The notes below the pieces were generated by a model. The model was not told where the DNA came from. It searched no databases and saw only the letters and a program-made list of their open reading frames with translations. From assembly GCA_964558295.1 (NCBI GenBank), contig CAZLDQ010000027.1:1-36786 (forward strand): a DNA stretch of 36,786 nt. Reading direction: 5' to 3'. Of the stretch, positions 25,824 through 34,948 are shown in pieces. The DNA is from JBDKTH01 sp964558295 (GTDB lineage: Bacteria; Planctomycetota; Planctomycetia; Pirellulales; Thermoguttaceae). Position 1 is the stretch's first letter. Every line of letters starts with the position of its first letter. The translations under genes and the position numbers were made by a program.

Positions 25824-26219
25824 CTAGCCATAGCCCAGGTCTCGCAACTCATCTTCGTCGAGGCCATGGTGATGGGCCAGCTCATGCAAGATGGTAATGC
25901 GAATCTCGCGTCTCAGCCGTGCGAGACGAATACGACCGAATCGGTCTCTTGCCGCGGCGAGGATGCCTTCCCGATAGATTGTCACGACATCGGGCATCGT
26001 GCCGGAATGCAGAATACTCTTGTCGCCGATCGGGATTCCCGTATACAACCCACACAGCCCATCGCGTCGCCGAACCCCAGTCCTGGCCATTACATCGGCT
26101 GACGGATAGTCTTCCACATGCAGTGGGACTCTGTCAATCAACTCATGCACCAAAGGTGGAAACTCGGCCAAGACCTCTTCCAAGACTTGGTCGAAACGAT
26201 CTCTATCGCGCGGATTCAA
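25824..26219 (-). CDS. Minimal zincin metallopeptidase-like protein (MpriBi type)
   Basis: A 131-residue protein of the short metallopeptidase family with an HExxH site near the C-terminus (HELAHHHGLDEDELRDLGYG, about 112-131). The His-Glu pair of HELAH and the later His form a zinc site typical of minimal gluzincins. The N-terminal half (FDQVLEEVLAEFP..., IPIGDKS, PDVVTIYREGI) matches the family pattern. The start is TTG at 26219, supported by AGAGGA 9 bases upstream and no nearer ATG. It leads the dehydratase genes on the same strand, but a functional link is not obvious; its role in the cell is unknown. Confidence 0.8.
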   Translation of the reverse strand: MNPRDRDRFDQVLEEVLAEFPPLVHELIDRVPLHVEDYPSADVMARTGVRRRDGLCGLYTGIPIGDKSILHSGTMPDVVTIYREGILAAARDRFGRIRLARLRREIRITILHELAHHHGLDEDELRDLGYG

Positions 26220-26620
26220 CGTACCGATTCCTCTCTCTCCAAATAGGCCGTTCCAGCCATACCGCCTAATCTTAAAGGCGGTGTCTCGGCCGTCAATCTA
26301 CTTGTCCCCCGACGAATCGCCGTGAGCGACCCACCCAGCCAGGGAGGATAGGCCGGTTAGAGATTCCTTGCTCTATCGCGAAGACTCGTGACTGCGTCGT
26401 CTATGGCCCCTTGTCTTTTGAATTAGCACACTGAGGGTGCATTTCCGAAGGGCTTCGTGGGCGTGTCTAATTTAGTCGCGTAGCTCTTCTTGGCACTCGT
26501 CTGCTGGTTCAACAAAACGTCATCGTTGTGTTCTCATGTCGTGGAGCCGGGCGGGAGTCTTGAATGGAAGGGTGCGTAGAATAGACCGAGAATATCGCAC
26601 GACGAAAGCTAATGAACAAA
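26220..26620. other. Non-coding stretch before the metallopeptidase gene
   Basis: About 400 bp with no supported gene. It should hold the promoter of the metallopeptidase/dehydratase transcript, although no clear -35/-10 pair was found on the minus strand. Confidence 0.4.
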
Positions 26621-26695
26621 GGAATGACGAAGCCTAAAGCCCAAAAAAGGCTCACCGGCCAAACATCCATTCGTGCCTCGTCTTTCGTCATTTCC
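26621..26695. repeat. Imperfect inverted repeat at the end of the large secreted-protein gene
   Basis: GGAATGACGAAG (26621-26632) and CTTTCGTCATTTCC (26682-26695) are imperfect inverted copies about 50 bp apart. The right arm contains the last codons and stop of the gene ending at 26688. Similar 'ATGACGAA' intergenic elements are common in planctomycete and related genomes, from memory; copy number here cannot be tested. Confidence 0.4.
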
Positions 26696-29315
26696 CCTGT
26701 TGCGGTTTCTGCATCACGATTTCGCTATGCACCGATAGCGATTCAGGCGTCAGTAGGGCATCAGCATCCAGACCGCGGAACCAGTTGAGCGGCGTGGCCA
26801 GGTAGCCCTCGGGCGCTTTGGTCTTGAGCAAGCCGGTCGGTTGCCCTTCCAGGGCCGTGCTAGTCCAGTAGCCGACACCGTCTTGCGTTGTCCGGTAGAC
26901 GTACTCGCCTCCCAAGGGGCAGATCAGCTTGGCATCCAAGAGCATCTCGGCCGCCTCTTTGGCATGTTTGCCGGGAACGTGAAGCTGCTCGACAATCGTA
27001 TGCAACAAGTGGAGGTTCCCCACGGAGGTTCGCACCGTTCGGGAGTAGCTTAGATCGTTCAACAATGGTGTCATCTGGCCTGCCGAGATATCGGCCACAC
27101 GCATCCGGAATTGGGCCAATCGTTCCGTCTCTTCCAGACGCACTTGAGGAACGACCTGATCGAGTATCGGACGTTGCAGGGAGTAGATCGTCACTTGGGG
27201 GGTGCGGTAACGCCAAAGCCCCAGAGGTCCAACGGCATACCCCGTTGCCTCCGGCGGAGCCGATAAACGTCGATCCAAAAGGTTCGCCAACCAACCGGGC
27301 TCACCCATATAGCCTACATAGCCTTCTGTGAGTTTCTGGAGCGTGTTCCAGGGCAGAAGCTGGCCGGCGGCATCCATGGGAGTACCAAGACTCTGGATGC
27401 CTCCGAACATCCGTTGCCGGGGCATGACCATCTGCATCGACACCGAGTCGCCGGCAATCGGGGCAACTTGCAGCTTGTCGGCCGATCCAAACCACTCCGT
27501 CAGTATCTCATACTGCTGTCGGGCAATTGGCGTCATTCGGGCATCGATGACGATCCGATCTCGGTTTCCGCTTAGCCCGTGGCGCCGAATCGCCACCATG
27601 ATCGGATCGAGCCGTTTCCAATGGGACTGATAGAACTCGGCAAACGCGCGGTAGTCGTCGGCCTCAACGGGGCTGACCTGTGCGACCTCGATGTCGGGGA
27701 TCGGCACAAACGCCCCCCGATGTCCCCGTAGGGAGTCGTATGCCTCGCCCTCATGGAGCACTGTCCGGCTGCCGTCCGGCCGAAGGCCGAAGTCACGCGG
27801 AAGGTAACCGCCAGCCACCAGGTTCTCGATCGTTCCGCCGGGTTTCCCTTCCGTCGCAGCCACCAGGTTGGCAAGCTGCGCCAATTCGATATCCGCTTGG
27901 GCCTGTAGCCGGCGGACCATTTCGATCCGGTATTGAGGACTGACGAAATTATGCAAAAAGCCGTCCGACAGATAGACGAAGATTGTATCGTTGCGGTCCA
28001 GCGGCATGAGCGATCGGGCGTGGCGGAACTCCATGGTCTCGCCGAGCGATCCCTTGCCCGATTTGATGGCTAGGAAACGTCGGGCTAGTGTCTTGGAGGT
28101 CGTGAACAGAAGGCAATCGTCATTGGTCGCCCAGAAGGAACGAACCCGGCCGTCCGGCGAAGAAAGCAACGAGACCTCGCGGCCATCGATCATGATCTTT
28201 GTCTCGGTCAGCGTCTTGTCTTCTTTCATCCGTTCGGCCCACTGGCGTCGGAAGTCGGCCGCCAGGAAGCCGTTGTTGCTGCGAGCCTGGAAAAGCAGGC
28301 CAAAAGCGGCCCCTTCCTTCATAAACATATCGGTGCCCACGAAGGCCACGTCGGCGATGACCGTCTGGCCCAGCATGCGTGAGAGAGCCGACTGACGCAA
28401 AGCGAGCCGTGTTTCAATTCGTTGGCGCGTCCCATAGTCTAGGCCTCGCAGGGCCACGAGGTTCTGTAAGTCGCCGCCCCACTGGGCGAGCGTGTCTTGC
28501 AGCCAGAGGAAATTGGAAAAACTTCCAAAGCGAACATACGCACAGTCGGCTGGAACGTGTAGAGCGATCGGCTCGACTTTGACGTCCTTCGGAGGCTCCG
28601 GCAATTGCAGCGCTGGAACCGTAACCGGTTCCGGAATCGCAAGATCGGCTTTGGCATTCAGCTTGGTTCGTCCGAGCATACGATCCCGGACCATCTTGAG
28701 ACGGACGGTCTCAGTTCCCAAGGCCAACCCGATCGCCCCGTCCAACTCCTCCTGCCAGGAATTCTCCGTCACCTTCTCTGGCAACGGCAACCCGAGGCGT
28801 TGGGAGAGCATCGCCTTCAGGTAGTTTTCGACTACCGGCGGGCTGTCGGGCTTCGGCTGCATCAGCTTTGCCGGGGCAACGTACTCATTCCACCAGGTGC
28901 GAAGTGCTCCAGCGAACATGGAAGGATGCTTGATCGGCGCGACTACAAGCGACTGAGCCGTGGGCGACTGGACGGTTAGATACAAGGGCTCTTCACCTTG
29001 GAACAGGAAGTAGATCGTCACTCGTGGGGGGCGGTCGAGCAGATCTCGCAACAACCCCCGAATCGGCCGGTTTACGACGACCGGGTAGAGGACTCGACCA
29101 TTCTTCTCCGCAAGGCCCAGGCCGTAGAGGCCCAGTGGATCGAGCTGCTGGCCCCGAGGCAGTTCCACCTCTACTCGTCCGACCCCAAATGGCTGCCCAA
29201 CTATTGCTTGGGCGCGAGACTGTTGCGCATCGGCGGTCTGGTTCAGGACGCCCCAAATGGCCGGTCCAAGAAGAGACACAATCACCAAGTAGCGTTGAGA
29301 AGACAAGCCCATCAT
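26688..29315 (-). CDS. Large secreted protein of unknown function
   Basis: An 875-residue protein with a signal peptide (residues 1-30, ending ADA|Q). I do not recognise a family. The mature chain is a mix of alpha and beta with several Arg-rich stretches and no repeats, membrane helices or cysteine clusters. Segments such as VPADCAYVRFGSFSNFLWLQD (split near 250-270) and DTIFVYLSDGFLHNFVSPQYR-like text near 440 resemble planctomycete hypothetical proteins in which a DUF3352-like or LolA-like beta domain measures a soluble target, but this is only an impression. AAGGA lies 4 bases before the first ATG and 7 before the second (29312), so the latter may be used. It is divergent from the ThiH-like gene. 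Confidence 0.75.
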   Translation of the reverse strand: MMGLSSQRYLVIVSLLGPAIWGVLNQTADAQQSRAQAIVGQPFGVGRVEVELPRGQQLDPLGLYGLGLAEKNGRVLYPVVVNRPIRGLLRDLLDRPPRVTIYFLFQGEEPLYLTVQSPTAQSLVVAPIKHPSMFAGALRTWWNEYVAPAKLMQPKPDSPPVVENYLKAMLSQRLGLPLPEKVTENSWQEELDGAIGLALGTETVRLKMVRDRMLGRTKLNAKADLAIPEPVTVPALQLPEPPKDVKVEPIALHVPADCAYVRFGSFSNFLWLQDTLAQWGGDLQNLVALRGLDYGTRQRIETRLALRQSALSRMLGQTVIADVAFVGTDMFMKEGAAFGLLFQARSNNGFLAADFRRQWAERMKEDKTLTETKIMIDGREVSLLSSPDGRVRSFWATNDDCLLFTTSKTLARRFLAIKSGKGSLGETMEFRHARSLMPLDRNDTIFVYLSDGFLHNFVSPQYRIEMVRRLQAQADIELAQLANLVAATEGKPGGTIENLVAGGYLPRDFGLRPDGSRTVLHEGEAYDSLRGHRGAFVPIPDIEVAQVSPVEADDYRAFAEFYQSHWKRLDPIMVAIRRHGLSGNRDRIVIDARMTPIARQQYEILTEWFGSADKLQVAPIAGDSVSMQMVMPRQRMFGGIQSLGTPMDAAGQLLPWNTLQKLTEGYVGYMGEPGWLANLLDRRLSAPPEATGYAVGPLGLWRYRTPQVTIYSLQRPILDQVVPQVRLEETERLAQFRMRVADISAGQMTPLLNDLSYSRTVRTSVGNLHLLHTIVEQLHVPGKHAKEAAEMLLDAKLICPLGGEYVYRTTQDGVGYWTSTALEGQPTGLLKTKAPEGYLATPLNWFRGLDADALLTPESLSVHSEIVMQKPQQGK

Positions 29316-29524
29316 TCAGTTCCTTCACATCCTGAGGTTCGCTTGAGCCTCCCTCGAACGGTTCCGCGAAATGGACCCTATCGAAGGTGGTTTGGGCGGG
29401 CAACCGTTAGTATCACCAAGCGCCCAGGGAACCACAATGCCAACCGCCACTCGAATCAAAGGCCGTTAACGATTATATGTTACCTGTTGAGCTTGGGTTT
29501 CCCTGGATACCCCTTTGGGGCTGC

Positions 29525-29554
29525 TTCACGAATCGAGCCCGAAAAAGATATGAT
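29525..29554 (+). promoter_or_regulatory. Possible promoter of the ThiH-like gene
   Basis: TTCACG (29525-29530, four of six), an 18-bp spacer and TATGAT (29549-29554, five of six), 55 bp before the start codon. Confidence 0.3.
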
Positions 29555-29609
29555 GATTGTTGGCAAAGTGCTTTCCGCAGTAGAAGTTATGAAGGAATGA
29601 CCACCGCTG

Positions 29610-30965
29610 ATGACCACTCAGCTCGGACCGCAGCTACGCTCATTTGCCGATTGGATTCGTGCGACCGATGAGCACGCCTCCTACCGCCTGAGGTTGCTCC
29701 AACAGGCCGTCCAATTGCTGTCCGGTGAGCGGGATGCAGCGGCCCAGGAACGTCTTTGTCTGGCAGAACAGCTGGAGCGGTGGCGATATCAGCGTCTTAA
29801 GGCGTGTTCCGGGAATATGCCGCCAAGGGAACAAGGCCTCGCCGACGCCCTTGATTTAGCGGCCAATGAATTAGCAGGGCGGGTGCCTCGTCCCCCCCGC
29901 GCGATCAGATCCGTTCTCCGAGACATCTCGGAGGATACCAGCTCAATCGCCGAAGCGCTGGCATTGTTCGAGTCTGATACTACTACAGAGGAGTTGGCTG
30001 CTCAAGCAACAGCCTTGACCACGAAGCACTTTAGCCTGCCAACCAGCGATGGCTCATGCAAGCGGCGGATGCTCTTGTACGCACCGCTGTACCTGTCGAA
30101 CGAGTGCGTCAACCACTGTCTCTACTGTGGTTTTCGCCATCCGCTACCAATTCCTCGCCAGCATTTGACGCTTGAGGAGGCACTTACAGAGGCCGAGGTG
30201 CTCCAGGGCCGTGGTTATCGCCGGATCTTGCTGGTGGCCGGCGACTTCCCCGCCCACATGACAACCGAATACTTTTGCAGGATTCTTGCTGCCCTGCGAG
30301 CGCAGCAAGTGAGTCCGTCAATCGAGATTGCGCCGCAAAGCACCGAATCCTATGCCTGCCTGGTCGATGCGGGAGCGTGTGGGTTGACCCTCTACCAGGA
30401 AACCTACAACGAAACGCTTTACGCACGCTACCACGTGCGCGGTCCCAAGTCATCCTATGCTTGGCGTCTGGAAGCGATGGACCGAGCGGCGGAGGCTGGC
30501 ATGCCCTGGCTTGGTTTCGGGTGCCTGTTGGGTCTGGGCGATCCGCGGGAAGAACTCCGGGCGCTCATGCGGCATGCCAAGTACATCCAAGAGCGTTTTC
30601 CCGAGCGTACGTTGGCGTTCGGTCTGCCACGAATCCACAATGCCCCCGAGGCGTTTCAGGTACCCTATCCCGTGGACGACGACCTGTTTGTCCGTCTCTA
30701 CTGCACATTGCGGATCGCCTTTCCACAGGCCGAACTCGTTCTTTCCACGCGAGAGCGGGCTCCCTTGCGCAACCGGCTCGCACAGACCTGCATTACCCAG
30801 CTCAGTGCCGGCAGTTCCACCGCCCCCGGCGGTTACGCCAAGCCATCCGACACCTCAGGCGCCCAGTTCCACATCAGCGACCACCGCTCCGTCACAGAAG
30901 TCACCCAATGGCTCAAAGAGACCGGTTTTGAAGTCACCTGGGACTTCCTGGCTTGCCGAGATTGA
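29610..30965 (+). CDS. ThiH-like radical SAM enzyme (tyrosine lyase family)
   Basis: A 451-residue radical SAM protein. The cluster motif C166-x3-C170-x2-C173 sits in APLYLSNECVNHCLYCGF, almost identical in form to ThiH and HydG, which split tyrosine to p-cresol and dehydroglycine. The C-terminus has the ThiH-like QLSAGSSTAPGGY and FHISDHRSVTEV stretches and lacks the extra CxxC cluster of HydG, favouring ThiH. Unusual is an N-terminal extension of about 75 residues compared with ThiH (about 377 residues), helical and of no known domain. No thiG, thiS or thiE is next to it. The ATG at 29610 is the only sensible in-frame start; AAGGA is 13 bases upstream, rather far. It is divergent from the large secreted-protein gene. 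Confidence 0.85.
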   Translation: MTTQLGPQLRSFADWIRATDEHASYRLRLLQQAVQLLSGERDAAAQERLCLAEQLERWRYQRLKACSGNMPPREQGLADALDLAANELAGRVPRPPRAIRSVLRDISEDTSSIAEALALFESDTTTEELAAQATALTTKHFSLPTSDGSCKRRMLLYAPLYLSNECVNHCLYCGFRHPLPIPRQHLTLEEALTEAEVLQGRGYRRILLVAGDFPAHMTTEYFCRILAALRAQQVSPSIEIAPQSTESYACLVDAGACGLTLYQETYNETLYARYHVRGPKSSYAWRLEAMDRAAEAGMPWLGFGCLLGLGDPREELRALMRHAKYIQERFPERTLAFGLPRIHNAPEAFQVPYPVDDDLFVRLYCTLRIAFPQAELVLSTRERAPLRNRLAQTCITQLSAGSSTAPGGYAKPSDTSGAQFHISDHRSVTEVTQWLKETGFEVTWDFLACRD

Positions 30966-31369
30966 AGCGCGGATTGCAGAAGGCGATCTGGCGAACCAGC
31001 CGGCAGGCTTCCAGATAGGTCTTCCTGCGGCGTTCGACGGGTTGTCGCAGTTGAGCCAATCCGCTTCGACCAAGGCCGACATCGACTCCCCCCGTCAACG
31101 GTCGCTGGCCGCATTGCTTTTCCCACATTGGCAACGCCAAGACCGGCAAATTCCATGACAAGGACTCAGCGCCGCAGAATCGCCTTGGCATGACGCAGTC
31201 GCATGGCATGACCTTCGACTGGGGGACGAATAGGGGGACGCGGTTCCATCGCGATGTCGATGGTGTTCCCTGCATCATGCAGGTTGTCAAGAGATTGCCA
31301 GCCAAATCGTTTTGCTCCGGCACTTGTATTAGGTGTCTGCTCGCTGTTCTGTCATCGGGACGAGAGCTG
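30966..31369. other. Non-coding stretch after the ThiH-like gene
   Basis: About 400 bp between the ThiH-like stop and the KtrA-like stop (convergent genes). Frames on both strands are open in places but show no start signal or family features. It may hold a decayed gene; nothing definite is visible. Confidence 0.35.
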
Positions 31370-32035
31370 TCAGGCCAGTTCGCGGAGCCGAGTCAGGTCA
31401 GTCTGCTTTCCGACGACCAACAGCAACTGACTGCTGTTGAGCCGGAAATCGGCGTCGGGAAAGATTTCGAGTTTTCCGGTCAGCACGTCCTTGAGTCCCA
31501 CGACCCAAACGCCGTAACGACGACGCAGATTCACCTCGGCCAGTGTCTGCCCGTTCCAGGATTCGGGAACAGCGATTTCGACGATGCTGTAGTCGGGATC
31601 GATCGGAAGAAAATCGAGGATGTTGGGCCAGGTCATTCGGTCGGCCAACTCGGTGGCCACTTCGATCTCAGGAAACACGACCCGCTCGACGCCGAGGTGT
31701 TTGAGTAGCTTTCCGTGTTCCTTGGTGACGCCCTTGACGATGATCCGCCGCGCACCCAATTCCTTGCAGTGGAGGGTGGCCAAGAGCGAGCGGGCAATGT
31801 TCTCGCCCAGGCTGATGAACACGGCATGGGCGTCACGCAAGTTGAGATGTTCGAGAACCTCGCGTTCCGTGGCGTCACCGATCACCGCCTCGTAGAGCTC
31901 GTTTTTGAGTGCCTCGACCCGTTCCTTGCGCTGATCAAGCCCTGTTACGCGGCAATCGTTCTTGTGGAGTCGGGTGGCGAGGGCCGTGCCGAAAGAGCCA
32001 AGGCCAACGACGACAAATCGCTTGGTTTCTGCCAT
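31370..32035 (-). CDS. ktrA: Potassium uptake regulatory subunit KtrA/TrkA (RCK)
   Basis: A 221-residue cytosolic gating subunit. RCK_N (residues 5-125) has the nucleotide-binding VVVGLGSFG (9-17) and an acidic residue at the end of strand 2 (GLDQRKE). RCK_C (about 140-221) ends in LLLVVGKQTDLTRLREL. It binds ATP/ADP or NAD(H) and controls the membrane subunit. It begins 4 bp after the stop of the KtrB/TrkH gene on the same strand, so the two are co-translated. Length matches KtrA (about 220) rather than the double-length TrkA of enteric bacteria. Confidence 0.93.
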   Translation of the reverse strand: MAETKRFVVVGLGSFGTALATRLHKNDCRVTGLDQRKERVEALKNELYEAVIGDATEREVLEHLNLRDAHAVFISLGENIARSLLATLHCKELGARRIIVKGVTKEHGKLLKHLGVERVVFPEIEVATELADRMTWPNILDFLPIDPDYSIVEIAVPESWNGQTLAEVNLRRRYGVWVVGLKDVLTGKLEIFPDADFRLNSSQLLLVVGKQTDLTRLRELA

Positions 32036-32039
32036 GAGT

Positions 32040-33416
32040 CTAACCGATCAAGGGTTCTTCTCGAGGATATTCGATGGTCTGGGGCCGCTCGCTGAGTGAG
32101 AGGGCCATCACCACGGAAATCGGTCCCAGACGGCCAATGAACATGGTCATCATCAGCACGATCTGTCCCGCATCGCTCAACTGCGGTGTAATGCCCGTAC
32201 TCAACCCCACCGTGCTCAATGCAGACACCACTTCAAACAGGCTGTCCAGGAAGATTCCCTGCATTCCTGTGTGTGCCTGATGCGATTGTTCGAGTACCAG
32301 CAGGCCGGTGAGGGCCCCGATAACCACGGTCATATACAGTAAGACGGTGGTGGTCGCCCGGGCCATGAGGTCGACGGGGACTGTTCGTCGGAAGATGCTC
32401 AATCGGGAATAGCCGCGGAATGTGTTCCACGCACGGACCACGAAAAGCATCATCGTTGAGACTTTGAAGCCACCTGCCGTCGAGCAGGGACCTGCACCGA
32501 CGGCCATTAAGAGGACCATGATAAACAACGTGGCGTTGGTCAATTGGCCGATTGCCACGCTGTTGAAGCCGGCCGTGCGGCAAACGATCGATTGAAACAG
32601 GGCTACAAGGAAAGCCCGACCAAAGGACATTTCCTTCAAGGTGTTGTCCCACTCCAACGCCAGAATTGCGACTGTGCCAAGCACGATCAATGCCATGGTT
32701 CCGATGAGCATCAGTTTCGTGTGAAGCTGCAGACGGTCCCATCGCCGCGCCCATGGCCCATGCCAGTTGGTGTACACGTCCTGGATCACCGGATAACCAA
32801 TCCCGCCGACGACGACTAAGGCACAAATCGTCAGATTGATGATCGGATCACCTTGATAGCGGATAATACTGTCGTCGGACAGGGCGAATCCGGCGTTGCA
32901 GAAGGCCGACACCGAATGAAACAGGGCGTGCCACAGGGCAAACCCCGGTGAATAGTCGAACAGATTGCGGATTGCCAAAAGCAGAAAGCCGAGTCCTTCG
33001 ATCAGGAAGGTTGTCCAGATCACGTTGCGTAGCACGCGCTGAAGATCCGCGGCGGTGCCGAAACCGAGGGTTTCGGAGACCGCTACCCGTTCGCGCAACC
33101 CGCCGCGTCCCCATACGCGGAACGTGATGTAGGTCGTTACGGTAATGATGCCGATCCCACCCAGTTGGATCAGGGCGAGAATCACCATTTGGCCGATTTC
33201 AGAGAAGTCGTTCCCCGTCGACCGCACCACCAAACCGGTCACGCAGGCGGCACTGGTCGACGTAAAGAACGCGTCTAACAACGAAATCGGTTCCCGACTG
33301 GGCGCACGACAGATCGGGTGGGTGAGCAAGAGTCCGCCCACAACGATCAGACTGAAATACCACACGAAGGAAGCCCTCGCGGGATATTTGACTAGAGCAC
33401 CTGTAAGTCGGGGCAT
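32040..33416 (-). CDS. ktrB: Potassium uptake membrane subunit KtrB/TrkH
   Basis: A 458-residue membrane protein of the SKT superfamily with about ten or more helices. All four selectivity-filter loops can be seen, each with its key glycine: SAACVTGLVV (about 54-63), SAFCNAGFA (about 170), VCRTAGFNSV (about 283), and SALSTVGLST (about 395). It forms the K+-translocating dimer regulated by the ring of the RCK subunit encoded just downstream. The ATG at 33416 starts MPRLTGALVKYPAR; no strong ribosome binding site. Ion coupling (H+ or Na+) cannot be judged. Confidence 0.94.
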   Translation of the reverse strand: MPRLTGALVKYPARASFVWYFSLIVVGGLLLTHPICRAPSREPISLLDAFFTSTSAACVTGLVVRSTGNDFSEIGQMVILALIQLGGIGIITVTTYITFRVWGRGGLRERVAVSETLGFGTAADLQRVLRNVIWTTFLIEGLGFLLLAIRNLFDYSPGFALWHALFHSVSAFCNAGFALSDDSIIRYQGDPIINLTICALVVVGGIGYPVIQDVYTNWHGPWARRWDRLQLHTKLMLIGTMALIVLGTVAILALEWDNTLKEMSFGRAFLVALFQSIVCRTAGFNSVAIGQLTNATLFIMVLLMAVGAGPCSTAGGFKVSTMMLFVVRAWNTFRGYSRLSIFRRTVPVDLMARATTTVLLYMTVVIGALTGLLVLEQSHQAHTGMQGIFLDSLFEVVSALSTVGLSTGITPQLSDAGQIVLMMTMFIGRLGPISVVMALSLSERPQTIEYPREEPLIG

Positions 33417-33789
33417 CCCATCGTTACCTGGAAAGCAGCCACTCCGTTCACCCCGCTCGATGGGGTTCAGGAATCGTACACCCTAAACGGCGCGACTGCA
33501 ATCGCCGCGTCTCCATCAGTGTACTCTACTAGCATGCGATCTTGCAGGGCGGCGACTCACGAGCTGTTGACACAGATTCAGACAATCGTGTCGGAACTAC
33601 TTACAAAATAGAGAGTTGGAACGTGATCGCATAAGAGATCAACTCCGTACGCACTGAACCGCATTTACTACGAATGGATGGTGTGGTGCTTTTTGCTCAT
33701 CATGTGGGGGGGCGCTCACGTGGGGGGATTCTTGATTGGCGTCGCTTATCAAAGCATTAGCAAACCGTTGGAGGAACTCGCCCGGAGGG
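33417..33789. other. Non-coding stretch upstream of ktrB
   Basis: About 370 bp, mostly non-coding. It should contain the ktrBA promoter on the minus strand, which I could not pin down. TTGACA (33567-33572, plus strand) has no matching -10. A short plus-strand frame at 33678 with one hydrophobic segment runs into the opposite gene and is not accepted. Confidence 0.35.
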
Positions 33790-34173
33790 CTAGTTTGTCC
33801 CCCACGGCGACGATGGAAGAATCATCGGCACTGGACCGTAGGCCGGCGGTGGATAAGGATAGTAAGCGGGCATGCCGTAGGGAACCAGGTAGTCGTAGCG
33901 CCAGTACGGATCGTAGACATCCGGTAGGAAGGGATACGATCCGTGGGGCGAATCGTAAAGGGCATTGGGATCACGGTAGGCTGGTTTTGGCGCCGAATAC
34001 TGCCAGACGCGCTCGCCAGTCTTCGTGCTATTCGTGTAAAGCCCCTGGTCGAAGATCCAACTCTTGGAATCGTTCGATGGAGAGGCGTTCGTCGAGTCCT
34101 CGGCTGGGGCGTCGACAGCAACGATTAGCATTCCGGCAGCAACCGCAAGACCTAGGAGAGTTCGGCGGAGCAT
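33790..34173 (-). CDS. Small secreted Tyr/Pro-rich protein
   Basis: A 127-residue protein starting MLRRTLLGLAVAAGML with a signal peptide ending near VDAPAED (about residue 25). The mature part has a SWIFDQGLYTNS-like middle segment and a C-terminus crowded with Tyr and Pro (PYGMPAYYPYPPPAYGPVP), suggesting an extended, non-enzymatic surface or envelope protein. I recognise no family. A TTG one codon earlier is possible, but ATG at 34173 is preferred. No clear ribosome binding site. Confidence 0.6.
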   Translation of the reverse strand: MLRRTLLGLAVAAGMLIVAVDAPAEDSTNASPSNDSKSWIFDQGLYTNSTKTGERVWQYSAPKPAYRDPNALYDSPHGSYPFLPDVYDPYWRYDYLVPYGMPAYYPYPPPAYGPVPMILPSSPWGTN

Positions 34174-34329
34174 CAATGGTGCGATCCGGTAGAAGGAGCA
34201 AGTTGGGTGACGGCCGATGATGGCCCTGCTACAACTATAGGCTAGGATACTTTCGGGGGAGTTGTCGCTTCACGATGAATTCGTTTTGTGCTGGATCTGA
34301 CAGTCATTTGGTTTGCAGGAGAAATCGCG

Positions 34330-34707
34330 TTAGTCGACAACCACTTCATCGGACGGGTCGAACTTGGGAATCACAATGTTTAGGATTGTCAGATGCCCGA
34401 CCGCTCGATGTCGGACGCCAGGCGGAATGAGGATACACATGCCTGGCTTAAGCGGCACTTGGTCGCCGTTCAACTCCATCAGCGCTCCGGGTTCACAATC
34501 GAGAATGTAATAGGTCTCCGTCAGGCGATGATGGTAGTGAGTCTGGGCCGTGCCGGTAATCGTGGTTCGATGGATCGTGGCCGGATAGTCGGTCCTTTCG
34601 GCAAAGGCTCGGCAAGCCATGCCGCAGGGGCAGGGCACTGCGGGAATCTGATCAAAATCGGCAATCGCGTAACGTGGAGCAGGAGGGGTAGCTGCGGAGT
34701 CGGACAT
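34330..34707 (-). CDS. Single-domain cupin protein
   Basis: A 125-residue cupin. Motif 1 is seen as THYHHRLTETYYIL with the metal-binding His pair and Glu, and motif 2 as PPGVRHRAVGH with the last His. Such small cupins may be isomerases, dioxygenases or sugar-binding proteins; the substrate cannot be told. The N-terminal CPCGMACR segment could bind a second metal. The start at 34707 (MSDSAATPP) has AAGGA 9 bases upstream and is better than the upstream frame extension. It is divergent from the ABC ATPase gene (241 bp between starts). Confidence 0.82.
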   Translation of the reverse strand: MSDSAATPPAPRYAIADFDQIPAVPCPCGMACRAFAERTDYPATIHRTTITGTAQTHYHHRLTETYYILDCEPGALMELNGDQVPLKPGMCILIPPGVRHRAVGHLTILNIVIPKFDPSDEVVVD

Positions 34708-34948
34708 AGGGCAATTCCTTGGCGAGGGGACACCATTGTAGCCATTGTATCCCGCCGCCATGGTCCTTGAAACCCAATGGTTTCAGGCTTTTTGCCGGCT
34801 TGAAACCGATAGTGAAACGGGGTCTAATCCTGGAGATCGATATCAGCGCGTCGGAAGGAACACCCTTGGCCAGTTGCCTTGGACGGCCCAGATTCGTGCA
34901 AGGTCGTTCTTGACCGAAGGCTGGGATCGAATGTGGTTGAGGACTGTA

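Noticed and set aside
29610..30965. HydG ([FeFe]-hydrogenase maturase)
   Set aside because: The C-terminal CxxC cluster of HydG is absent and no hydrogenase genes are in the window.
30934..31323. Minus-strand open frame of 129 codons after the ThiH-like gene
   Set aside because: No start signal and no recognisable family; it also overlaps the ThiH-like 3' end.
33678..34220. Plus-strand frame with one hydrophobic segment
   Set aside because: Runs antisense through the small secreted-protein gene and becomes Arg/Ser-rich noise; no ribosome binding site.
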